Assembly (NCBI RefSeq): GCF_001439685.1
Contig: NZ_JYLH01000009.1
Span: 124,001 to 188,000 of the forward strand
Reading direction: 5' to 3'
DNA length: 64,000 nt
Origin: Pseudomonas libanensis
GTDB taxonomy: Bacteria > Pseudomonadota > Gammaproteobacteria > Pseudomonadales > Pseudomonadaceae
Numbering within the stretch: position 1 is the first letter of the stretch; every line of letters begins with the position of its first letter. Positions 17,245 to 26,700 of this stretch are shown piece after piece. A program made the position numbers and the translations under genes. The notes below the pieces were generated by a model. That model made no database searches. It was not told the DNA's origin and saw only the letters and a list, made by a program, of their open reading frames with translations.

Positions 17245-18639
17245 ATGGATGATCATGGACGCACCCCTTCTTCCGACCAGCCAATCCTTTATGTGCTTGA
17301 TACCAACGTATTGATCCACGATCCAAACGCACTGCTTAACTTCGAAGAACACCACGTCGCCATCCCGATGATCGTGCTTGAGGAGCTCGATAAGCTCAAA
17401 AGCGGCCACCACAGCGTTGCCGCCGAATGCCGCCAGGCCATCCGCCTGATCGACAAGACTCTGGGCGAAGCCTCGCCCGAAGACGTTGAAGTCGGGGTGC
17501 CGATCCAGCGTGGCAAGAGCGGGCCCAAGGGCTTGCTGTCGATCCTGATGAGCAAGCGCAGCGAGCCCAACAGCCTGCTGCCGGAAAACCTCAACGACAA
17601 CAAGATCATCAACCAATTGATCGACCTGCACGCTCGCGACAAGGACTTGCGCGTGGTGCTGGTGACCAAAGACATCAATATGCGCCTCAAGGCACGAGCG
17701 TGTGGGATCGCTGCCGAGGACTACAGTACCGACCAATTGGTCGACGACGTGTCGATGCTTTCCCGTGGTTATCACATGATGACCGGCTCGTTCTGGGACC
17801 GCGTCAGCAAGGTCGAGACCCGTCAGGACCACGGCCGCACCTGGCACCAGGTGCAGCTGATCGACAACCTGCCGGCCGTGCATATCAATGAGTTCATCGT
17901 CGACGAACAGGGCTTCGTGGGCTGGATCAAAGAGATCCAGGTCGACAAGCTGCTGATCCTCGACCTGCATCAGGAACCCCTGTTGCACCAGGAAGCCTGG
18001 GGCCTGAAACCGCGTGATATCTACCAGAGCCTGGCGCTGTATGCGTTGCTCGATCCGGACATCCATCTGGTCAACCTGACGGGCGCTGCCGGCTCGGGGA
18101 AAACCATCCTTGCCCTGGCGGCCGCCATCGAGCAGACCATGGTGACCAAGCGCTATCGCCGCATCATCGCCACCCGCAGCGTGCAGGGCCTGGACCAGGA
18201 AATCGGTTTCCTGCCCGGTACCGAGGCGGAAAAAATGGAGCCGTGGCTGGGGGCAATCACCGACAACCTCGAAGCTTTGCACATGGATGACGAAAACACC
18301 CATGGCAGCGTCGACTACATCCTTAGCAAAGTGCCTTTGCAGTTCAAATCCCTCAACTACATCCGCGGGCGCAGCTTCCAACAAAGCCTGATTTTGATCG
18401 ATGAATGCCAGAACCTCACCCCGCACCAGATGAAAACCATCATCACCCGTGCCGGCGCCGGTTCCAAAGTGGTGTGCCTGGGCAACCTGGCGCAGATCGA
18501 CACCCCTTACCTGTCCGCGACCAGCTCCGGGCTGACTTACCTGACGGAACGCTTCAAGGACTTCCCCAACGGCGTGCATATTGCGCTGCAGGGAGTGCCA
18601 CGTTCGATTCTGGCCGAGTACGCCGAGTCTCATCTGTAA
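17245..18639 (+). CDS. phoH: PhoH family protein (PIN domain plus PhoH ATPase)
   Basis: 464 aa. An N-terminal PIN-like nuclease domain (YVLDTNVLIHDPNAL with the conserved Asp, EELDKLK, VLVTKDINMRLKA) is followed by an SF1-type PhoH ATPase domain with Walker A GAAGSGKT (280-287) and Walker B LILIDECQN (382-390). This PhoH2/YlaK-type architecture has reported ATP-dependent RNA helicase and ribonuclease activity. Monocistronic, followed by a REP pair. Cytosolic; the physiological substrate is not known from sequence. Confidence 0.95.
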   Translation: MDDHGRTPSSDQPILYVLDTNVLIHDPNALLNFEEHHVAIPMIVLEELDKLKSGHHSVAAECRQAIRLIDKTLGEASPEDVEVGVPIQRGKSGPKGLLSILMSKRSEPNSLLPENLNDNKIINQLIDLHARDKDLRVVLVTKDINMRLKARACGIAAEDYSTDQLVDDVSMLSRGYHMMTGSFWDRVSKVETRQDHGRTWHQVQLIDNLPAVHINEFIVDEQGFVGWIKEIQVDKLLILDLHQEPLLHQEAWGLKPRDIYQSLALYALLDPDIHLVNLTGAAGSGKTILALAAAIEQTMVTKRYRRIIATRSVQGLDQEIGFLPGTEAEKMEPWLGAITDNLEALHMDDENTHGSVDYILSKVPLQFKSLNYIRGRSFQQSLILIDECQNLTPHQMKTIITRAGAGSKVVCLGNLAQIDTPYLSATSSGLTYLTERFKDFPNGVHIALQGVPRSILAEYAESHL

Positions 18640-18665
18640 GAGCTCAGTGTGGGGGCTGGCTTTAT

Positions 18666-18751
18666 GTGGGAGCTGGCTTGCCTGCGATAGCATCACTGTG
18701 GTGTGACTGACACATTGCGGTGCCTGTATCGCGGGCAAGCCCGGCTCCCAC
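18666..18751. repeat. REP pair between phoH and moaC
   Basis: The arms GTGGGAGCTGGCTTGCCTGC and GCGGGCAAGCCCGGCTCCCAC are inverted, ending at 18751. Same sub-variant as the doublet inside algK. Confidence 0.92.
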
Positions 18752-18820
18752 ATAAAGCCTCCTCCCACATTTTGATCAGCGATAGGTTTACAATCGCTGC
18801 TCCTGATCAGGAGTATCGCT

Positions 18821-19294
18821 GTGCTGACTCATCTCGATTCCCAAGGCCGCGCCCATATGGTCGACGTCACCGACAAAACCGTGACGTTCCGTGAGGCGGT
18901 GGCTGAAGCGCGGGTGCGCATGTTGCCCGCCACCCTGACAATGATTGTCGACGGCGCCCACCCCAAGGGCGACGTGTTCGCCGTGGCCCGCATTGCCGGG
19001 ATCCAGGCGGCGAAAAAAACCAGTGACCTGATCCCCCTGTGCCACCCGCTGATGCTCACCGGCGTCAAGGTCGAACTGCGCGCCGACGGTGACGACGCCG
19101 TGCACATCCTGGCGCGCTGCAAGCTCTCCGGGCAGACCGGCGTCGAGATGGAAGCCCTCACCGCCGCCAGCGTCGCGGCACTGACGATCTACGACATGTG
19201 CAAGGCCGTGGACCGGGGCATGACCATCGAAAGCATTCGTCTGCTGGAAAAGCTGGGCGGTAAAAGCGGGCATTTCAAGGCGGACCAGGCATGA
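18821..19294 (+). CDS. moaC: MoaC, cyclic pyranopterin monophosphate synthase
   Basis: Second step of molybdenum cofactor synthesis. 157 aa from GTG 18821 with AGGAG 7 nt upstream. Family signatures: MVDVTDK near the N-terminus, DLIPLCHPLMLTGV, GVEMEALTAASVAALTIYDMCKAVD and the C-terminal GGKSG. The stop overlaps the moaD start as ATGA, so the three moa genes are one operon. moaA is not in the window. Confidence 0.97.
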   Translation: MLTHLDSQGRAHMVDVTDKTVTFREAVAEARVRMLPATLTMIVDGAHPKGDVFAVARIAGIQAAKKTSDLIPLCHPLMLTGVKVELRADGDDAVHILARCKLSGQTGVEMEALTAASVAALTIYDMCKAVDRGMTIESIRLLEKLGGKSGHFKADQA

Positions 19295-19533
19295 GCATCA
19301 ACGTATTGTTTTTTGCGCGTTACAGCGAAGCGATTGGTCTGGACTCGCTGGAGATGGAAGGCGAGTTCGCGACCGTTGACGCCGTGCGCCAAGCGTTGGC
19401 GGGTGAGCCGGATTTCGCAGTGCTCAACGAAACCAGCCTGATGTGCGCCCGCAATCAGGAATTGTGCAGCCTCGATGAGCCTCTGCAAGCCGGCGATGAA
19501 GTCGCCTTCTTCCCACCCGTGACCGGAGGCTGA
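19291..19533 (+). CDS. moaD: MoaD, molybdopterin synthase sulfur-carrier subunit
   Basis: 80 aa ubiquitin-like protein ending in PPVTGG; the C-terminal double Gly is thiocarboxylated and donates sulfur in MoaD2-MoaE2 molybdopterin synthase. The N-terminal INVLFFARYSEAIG matches the family. It starts within the moaC stop (ATGA) and ends 2 nt before moaE, so the two synthase subunits are translationally coupled. Confidence 0.96.
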   Translation: MSINVLFFARYSEAIGLDSLEMEGEFATVDAVRQALAGEPDFAVLNETSLMCARNQELCSLDEPLQAGDEVAFFPPVTGG

Positions 19534-19535
19534 AT

Positions 19536-19988
19536 ATGGCCATTCGTGTGCAGATTGAAGCCTTTGATCCCGGCGCCGAAGTCAACGCCATGCACGCAGC
19601 CAATGTGGGCGTGGGTGCGGTGGTGAGTTTTGTTGGCTATGTGCGCGACTTCAACGATGGGCGCGATGTATCCGGGATGTTCCTGGAACACTACCCCGGC
19701 ATGACCGAAAAGGCCTTGGCCAAGATTGCCTTAGAGGCTGAGCAGCGTTGGCCGTTGCTCAAGCTGGAAGTGTTACATCGCATCGGTGCGCTGGAACCGG
19801 GGGAGCCGATTGTGTTTGTTGGGGCGGCCAGTGCGCATCGGCAGGCGGCGTTTGATGCTTGTGCGTTTGTGATGGACTACCTGAAGACGCGGGCGCCGTT
19901 TTGGAAGAAGGAAAATACTTCGGACGGTGCGCGGTGGGTGGAGGGGCGGGACAGTGATCATGCGGCGGCCGATCGCTGGGGCCAATGA
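19536..19988 (+). CDS. moaE: MoaE, molybdopterin synthase catalytic subunit
   Basis: 150 aa. Family motifs are GAVVSFVGYVRDFNDG, LEHYPGMTEKAL, HRIGALEPGEPIVFVGAASAHRQAAFDAC and the active-site lysines in YLKTRAPFWKKE. Last gene of moaCDE; its G-rich 3' end differs from the AT-rich sequence that starts right after it. Confidence 0.97.
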   Translation: MAIRVQIEAFDPGAEVNAMHAANVGVGAVVSFVGYVRDFNDGRDVSGMFLEHYPGMTEKALAKIALEAEQRWPLLKLEVLHRIGALEPGEPIVFVGAASAHRQAAFDACAFVMDYLKTRAPFWKKENTSDGARWVEGRDSDHAAADRWGQ

Positions 19989-20225
19989 GTGGATTTGACG
20001 TGCGGCTTTTGAATGAGCAAACGTCATGCCTCATTTCTATTAAGACCTGAAATTGTCGGTATTTATTCAAAATTAATATATAAAACTGTTAACTCTGACA
20101 GTTGTTGGCTCCTCTCGTTATAGGCTTTGATAAGGCCAGGCATTGATTTTTATTTCAGGCTGGGATTAACCCTTCCCTTGATCAAACCTTGCCTTATTGA
20201 CAAAAGTTATAATGGGAGATGGGAT

Positions 20226-22217
20226 ATGGTCACGCGTGAAAATAGTCGCAACAGGTTAATAGCGTTCAATATCAGCCGTCCTGTTAGAACGGATCAGGCT
20301 AATGGTCTGTATGCAAATGGAAATCATCAGTGCGAGGTTGTTATTGATGTCGTTAAAGAAGTTAAAGCTGAAGAGGAAAATTGGACTCGCGTTGCTCTGA
20401 CGTCTGAGGAGCTAGATACTCTGATGGTTGTCAGGTGGTCTGAGCAAGATAATAAAATGCTCCCGCCTTGGTGGTGCTGTGACGAACAACGAAATCACTA
20501 TGAACTTGGGCTCTGGCAGAAAGGATTGGCGGCTAGTGATTCAGAGGTAGAGGTAATAAAGGCTGTCAGCGATCTACGAACTGAACGCGTAAGCCGCTAT
20601 CTACGTTGTGATCCAAAGGCGGCAGGTAAGTCAGAGCGATTTATGGCGAGAATCGTTATTGGCGGGCAGGTTTATACTACGAATTTTTCTGAAAATGGAG
20701 TGGTTTTTGATTCTTCAGTTACCATCAATCCCGTGCGTCCATTGCATTTGGAAGTTGGTGAGTTAGACGAGTGTAAAGATGAGTACGCGTTTTTTTACTT
20801 CACCTCGTCTGTGTTTGCTTATGCTGTTGTGTATTATTGGACTCCTCCGGCAGGGCTGAGTTTTGTAAAGAATGAAGGTATTGATAATCCGTTCATTTTG
20901 CCGGGTGATGGAGCGGCGTTTGACTCTACATTGTCGCAGCCGTTAGAGATTGGGTTGAATGGCCTGTCATATAAGGCGGGAACACTTACAAATAAAAATG
21001 TAATCGGGCAGCCTCTTGATATAGAGGAAATTCATCGAGATTGGGGGCTGCCTGATGAAAAGCCGCCGGTGAATTTTAATAAAAAGCCTACTATCATGCG
21101 GGCAGTGATGTTTGGTACTAATGCGGTGGGTTATCCTGAGCGCGTTACTCCTAGAGCCTGGCGGTTATTTGACAACTTCGGAACAGAACATAAGTTTTCA
21201 TTGAAGGGAGATCGCCAGGGTAATCTATATCTGCAGGGAGCGCCGGATCTAAGACCCTATAGGGTGTCGCATTTTGACATAGTGCTTCCCAGCGGCCAGC
21301 CATCAACGGATGCGCTCTATGCCAATGGCCGTCATCAATGCAAGGTTCAGATCGAACTTGTCGTCGAACGTGAAGACAGTGACGGCTATTGGCATCCCTA
21401 TACATTGAGTCAAGAGGAACGCAACAGCGTCACTGTGACTCGTTATTCAGAAAATCCAAACGAGTCACTTCCGTTAGGGTGGCATTGCGATCGCCATAAA
21501 AATGACTATGACAGTGGGCTAAGGAGACATGGCGCGCGGTTACAAGTAGAAGAGAGTACTGGTTCCATTGGTGCGAAATTGAATGTCACCGTTGAGTTGG
21601 TTGACCGTTACATGCGTCTGGATAAAAATATGCCGACTGAACCTCAGAGGTTCATGGCTACAGTTCGCCTGGGGGATGATGTTTTTACTACCAATTCAGG
21701 TAATTATAATTCGTTCGTTACTATTCTTCCAACTCGTCCTTACAGGTTGTTGGTTTCAGATTTTGTTAAGTATGAAGATGGTGGCGCTCAGTTTGATGAT
21801 GTTACTGATGTAAATGTTGTTTATTATACTCCGCCCGGAGGGTTGAAAATCGTCACCATGCTCGGAATTGATAAGCCGCTGCTGATGAATAATAGGGGCT
21901 TTTATTTTCATACTGCATTTTGCCAGACTATGACCCAAGTGGGCAATTCTAAATGGAGTCAGGTCGGTGTGGTAACATGGCAAGAACCGGGGAGCTCGTT
22001 AGTAACTAATGATATTCAGCAAGGGTATAATCCGAAAAATCCAAAAGTCAGATTTAATGCGGAGTCTACTCAGCTTCGTATCGTCAAGTTTTGGGGGAAA
22101 TGGAAGATGGATACAGGGATGTCAAATAGTATTTTGCGGGTCTTGGATAATTATGGTTGTGAGCATAGTTTTCGAATTTTGCCGCGCGATGGTGACTTTA
22201 GTTTGGTTGATGCTTAG
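20226..22217 (+). CDS. Unrecognised protein of two tandem homologous halves, upstream of the Rhs genes
   Basis: 663 aa from ATG 20226, chosen because GGGAG lies 7 nt upstream; the frame is open to 20127 without a better start. Two homologous halves can be aligned. LYANGNHQC (~28) pairs with LYANGRHQC (~364). LPPWWCCDEQRNHYELGL pairs with LPLGWHCDRHKNDYDSGL. SRYLRCD...RFMARIVIGGQVYTTN pairs with DRYMRLD...RFMATVRLGDDVFTTN. VVYYWTPPAGLSFV pairs with VVYYTPPGGLKIV, and the ends share RLFDNFGTEHKFSL / RVLDNYGCEHSFRI. No signal peptide or membrane helix. The AT-rich coding sequence differs from moaE and suggests horizontal acquisition. Position suggests a partner of the Rhs proteins; function unknown. 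Confidence 0.82.
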   Translation: MVTRENSRNRLIAFNISRPVRTDQANGLYANGNHQCEVVIDVVKEVKAEEENWTRVALTSEELDTLMVVRWSEQDNKMLPPWWCCDEQRNHYELGLWQKGLAASDSEVEVIKAVSDLRTERVSRYLRCDPKAAGKSERFMARIVIGGQVYTTNFSENGVVFDSSVTINPVRPLHLEVGELDECKDEYAFFYFTSSVFAYAVVYYWTPPAGLSFVKNEGIDNPFILPGDGAAFDSTLSQPLEIGLNGLSYKAGTLTNKNVIGQPLDIEEIHRDWGLPDEKPPVNFNKKPTIMRAVMFGTNAVGYPERVTPRAWRLFDNFGTEHKFSLKGDRQGNLYLQGAPDLRPYRVSHFDIVLPSGQPSTDALYANGRHQCKVQIELVVEREDSDGYWHPYTLSQEERNSVTVTRYSENPNESLPLGWHCDRHKNDYDSGLRRHGARLQVEESTGSIGAKLNVTVELVDRYMRLDKNMPTEPQRFMATVRLGDDVFTTNSGNYNSFVTILPTRPYRLLVSDFVKYEDGGAQFDDVTDVNVVYYTPPGGLKIVTMLGIDKPLLMNNRGFYFHTAFCQTMTQVGNSKWSQVGVVTWQEPGSSLVTNDIQQGYNPKNPKVRFNAESTQLRIVKFWGKWKMDTGMSNSILRVLDNYGCEHSFRILPRDGDFSLVDA

Positions 22218-22254
22218 GAACTGGGTCAAGTTTTATACGGATTAATCAATTGTC

Positions 22255-22383
22255 GAGCCGGCACAGAATCAGGTCAATCGCTTTATGAATACCTAGGACG
22301 ATAGCGCGCACTACATCGAAGCGTTTCGAAAAAAGATCAGTCGTATTCGCCAGCCCATACTCAGCGAGTGGGGTCGGGTCTGA
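22255..22383 (+). pseudogene. Remnant of an Rhs gene 3' end
   Basis: 43 codons align in frame to the last 43 codons of the Rhs gene ending at 27231 (EPxQNxVxRFMxxxxDSAxYxExFRKxISRIRQPILSEWGRV), but a TAG interrupts at 22294-22296. No Rhs core precedes it. The following 120 bp is almost identical to the spacer between the two intact Rhs genes. It is therefore the tail left by a former Rhs gene that was lost by recombination. Confidence 0.85.
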
Positions 22384-23795
22384 GGTGTTGAATATGGGAG
22401 GCGCATTCACCTCGTCTAGGTAGTATCACTGGTTGTAGATGAATTGCCGCGCATTGTTTTCTTATTTGAGTGAGGTTTGACTTTTCCTTGGTGGAGCAGC
22501 GCTATGGATATTTATTCGAATGCCTTCAACTTTAGTTCTTATATCAATGGCTCTGTTGATTTGCGTACCGGCCAATATGGATGTCATATCAAGTTAGCGG
22601 CTTTTAATCCCCAAGGGCCGCTGGAGGCGAGCCGGGATATATCCCTTGGTTTCTCGATGTTCGATACCAAAAACAATGGTTGTGGAATCGGGTGGCGCCT
22701 TAGCAATACTGAGTTCGATGAGAGCCGTCGCAGACTCACTTTACTAAGTGGCGAGCAGTATCAGACTGACCTTCTGCCGTCCGTGGGTGGCACGCTCAAG
22801 ATCATAAATCACAAGTTAAAGGACATCGTGGTCAAACGGCCGGATACCACTACATTACAGGTGGTCTACAACGACGGGACCATAGAAATTCTACGGCGTA
22901 CTGGCAGTACTCAGCCCTACCGGATCGTTGCCATACTGTTCGAAAACGGTGAGCGGCTGACCTTTCGTTACGGCGTTACAGGCCTTCTGGAGCGGATCCT
23001 TAACCAGAAACAGGAGGAGTTGCTGGTCCTGACTTACTCAAACGGGAACCTGTCGATAGCAGATACACGTGTCGATGGTGGTCGTTATGCCCGTGTCTGG
23101 TTTCTGTACACCAATAACCGTCTGACGCAGGTATCTGCTCCCTTTGACCGTAGTGAAGCACGTGGTACCGCCAGCTATGTGTTTGAGTATCGCTCGGCGT
23201 TTCGCAACGGAATGGTTCCTATTATGCGAGTGCGGTCCCCGATGGGCGGTGAGGAGCTGATTACGTATGCAGAGCAAGGGCATCAGTACGCTAACAATCA
23301 ATTTATTCCACGGGTGACCAGTTGGGTACGAACACCGGCCGCCAAGCAGCCGCCCATGACTCTGACTTACGTTTATAGCCCAGGCCGGAATTTTACCGGA
23401 TACCCGTTTTCTGGTGGTTTTCGCGAAGGTGAAGACAATCTGTATCAAGTTGTTGGCGATTATGAATACTGGACTGAAGAGCGATCTCTCGATTCTGTTG
23501 GCGACACCCAGCTGAGTGCCACTCATACCACTTACAACAAGTATCACTTGTTGACTGAAGAGCGAGTCGTACGTGAAGGCACCCGGACCACGACGGCCAT
23601 TATCTATAATACGCAGCCCGGCCAGTTTCCCAACCAGCCCCCCAACTTTCATCTTCCAAAAACGATCATCAAGCGCTATGAGTTGGTGGCTGGTGGCACT
23701 CCACGGGAAGAAATCCAGCACATAGAGACCGACGACTACGGCAACGAACTAAGCCGCACCGAACCTTCCGGCATACGCACCGAATACAGCTATTA
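22335..23795 (+). repeat. Long direct repeat, copy 1 (Rhs tail, spacer and N-terminal coding part)
   Basis: About 1.46 kb nearly identical to 27183-28642: the last ~16 Rhs codons, a spacer differing by one indel and a few bases, and about 430 codons of the Rhs N-terminus. Identity falls abruptly at the right end. Confidence 0.88.
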
Positions 23796-26700
23796 CCCAA
23801 TCACAGGCGAACCCGGAAAATGCCCGGCTGACCCCCATGGGCTTTTCCAGCGTTACTTGAAACAGGAAAAAATTATTTCGGCCGACACGACAGTTGCGCC
23901 CCGAATCACTGAGCAAACCCACACCCAGATACAAACGGCGCAGGGCGACTATTTTGTCTTGCAACATGCCGCGGCTCGCGACGGAGTTGTGCAGACCCTG
24001 CACACCTATCACGAGGCGGCTGACAACTTCCCACTGAACGGTCGACTGAAAAGTAACACCACCACAATTGACAACCTCGCCCAGGTCACCGATTTCACCT
24101 ACACCTTTGAAGATGACACGATGACTGAAACCCGTCGCTTCAAGGGCCGTGAGGTGGGCCAGTGGCTGGATTCGGTTCGTACGTTGTCGCTGACCAACCG
24201 CAGGGTGCTTGCCCTGACCAACGCCGCAGGCGCCAAGCTGGTGTTGAGTTTCGATGTCACTGGTCGATTGACTGCCGAATCCACTGCCGTAGGCGACCCG
24301 CGAGTTGCCGGGCGCCAGTATACCTATCATTTCGCGACCGCTGGCCAGCAGGCCAACCTGGTGACTACTGATGCACAGGGCAACAAAGTCATTACCTATT
24401 TCGATGGCATGGGGCGCCAGGTATCAACTGCGCAGGTATTGGGCGAAGACACACTCAGACCCATCAGCAGCCGTCGATATGATGGGCAGGGACGTTGCAT
24501 TGAACAGACCCGCATTGATTACCTGGGGGAGGCTGGTCAGCGTGCGTTGAAAACCCTGTTTGCGTATAACGCGTGGGGCAATCCAAGCCGCACCACCCAA
24601 CCTGATGGACGCGTGCTGATTGATGAGTACGACCCTCTTCACCACTTGAAGAAGACCGGTGTCGTCGGGCAGGCGCAGTGGGAAACCATCTTCAATCAAT
24701 ATGACCAGCCAGCGAGAATGGTACGTGTCGGCGTGGCGGGCGAGCGCCTGGAAATGGAAACCCGGACTTATGATGGCTTGGGACGCTGCGCCACGGTCAC
24801 CAATGCCAGGCAGACCAGAACGACTTATACCTACGATGCGTTCGATCGAGTGGTCAACACTTGCGAGACACCCACCGACGGCACGGCACCGCGTCAGCGC
24901 GTGACCACCTATATGGCAGGCACCAGTGAGGAACTGGTAAGCGCTATTTCGGTGGACGCCAAACGTGTGGGGGCCAGCACCTACGACAGTCTTGGGCGCT
25001 TGACGTCTCAGACCCGCGGAGTGCGCGATGATGCGCCGGGCTACACCTGGGAATACTCGGCAAACTCAGTCAACCCAAACGTGTTCATCAGCCCGCATGG
25101 GGATCGGCAGGTGCAAACCTTTGACGAGCAACTCGATGTCCTGACCGAAGCTCGGACGCCGGGATTTGCGCCGATGCTGTTCAGCCACGATCCCAAAAAT
25201 GCGGCGCGTACCGTTTCGCAGATGTCCAGTTTCAAACATGAGCGGACTTATGACGCCTATGGGCACCCCTTGAGCGACGTCCAGACAGCAGACGGCAAGG
25301 TGTTGAAGCAAAATCATGCGTATTCGCCCAACGGACGTTTGTTGCAGCAGACTTCGATTGGTGGACAAAGCAGCTCGTTCGAGTACGACGCCCAAGGGCG
25401 GCTCGAACGTGTGGTAACCGGCGTGATGGTGATGACACAAGCATATGATGATGTCGGCCGCCTCATACAAGTCTCCACCGCTCAAACGGGTAATGCGACG
25501 GCCGTTGACGCGAAAATTACCTTCGACGCTTGGGGGCGCGAGTCCAGCCGTATACTTGACGTGTCGGGGCGCAAGTTCCAGCGCATTGCCAGTACCTATC
25601 ACCCGGATGGCCTGCTGGCGACAAGGCGCATACTTGATGCCCAAGAACAGTTGGTGATTGGTGAAACCTTTGCCTATGACGGTTACGGACGCTTAAGTGA
25701 ATACCGTTGTGACGGTAAAGAGTTTCCCCGAGATCGATTGGGACGTAGCGTTAACCGACAGTGTTTCCAGCACGATGGCCTCGACAATATTACTCAGGTC
25801 GACACCTATTTCGCCGATGGTACCCATGACATCAGCAAGCGCTCATTTACCTATAACGACCCAACCCAGTTATCGCAGGTGACTCACACTCACCCCGCGC
25901 AAACACGAATTCTGATTTACGATGTGGCGGGTAATCTGCTGGAGGGGGCGCCGGGTCGTGTATTTACTTTCAATGCGCTCGACCAGTTGACCGCTGTGCA
26001 GACAGACACCTTTACCTACTCTTACCAATACGACGCCGAGTTTCGGCAAATACTGGCCGCCCGCGGCAGCGAGCCTGCGGTCAGGCTCGCCTATGCCGAT
26101 GATCGGCTTGATGCACTGATCGAAGGTAACAAGAACATCCGTTACTTACGCAGCGCAGATACGGTTTTGGCCCGAACCGGCGGCGTAGAGGGCGAGCAGC
26201 AGCACCTGGTGGACGCCTCGGGTAGTGTGCGCGCCATTGCGGCGGCGGGGCAGCCGACCCTGGGGCGTCACTACACACCCTATGGCAACGCGTATTTTTC
26301 CCCGGATGACGGCAAGGTCCGCACAATGGCCGACCTGCAATTGCCTGCGTTCAATGGCGAACGGCTGGATATCCCGGTCAACCTTTACCACTTGGGCAAC
26401 GGCCGGCGTGCTTATGACCCCGAGTTGATGGTCTTTTTGTCGCCCGACCCCTTGAGTCCATTTGGTGAGGGCGGCATCAACAGCTACGCCTATTGCGCGT
26501 GCGACCCTGTTAACCGGTCTGATCCCGAGGGATTGTTCCTCAACTTGCATCACTGGTTGTTAACCTTCGCGTTTCTGGCGCTTTCGGTGGCAGGTGTCGT
26601 GACTGGGGGGGTAGCCCTCGCAGCAGCGGCAGCGGCGGGCACGGCACTCACTGCCAGTATAATCGCAGTAGTTTCCGCTTCTGCTGGAGTGGTAGCTGGA

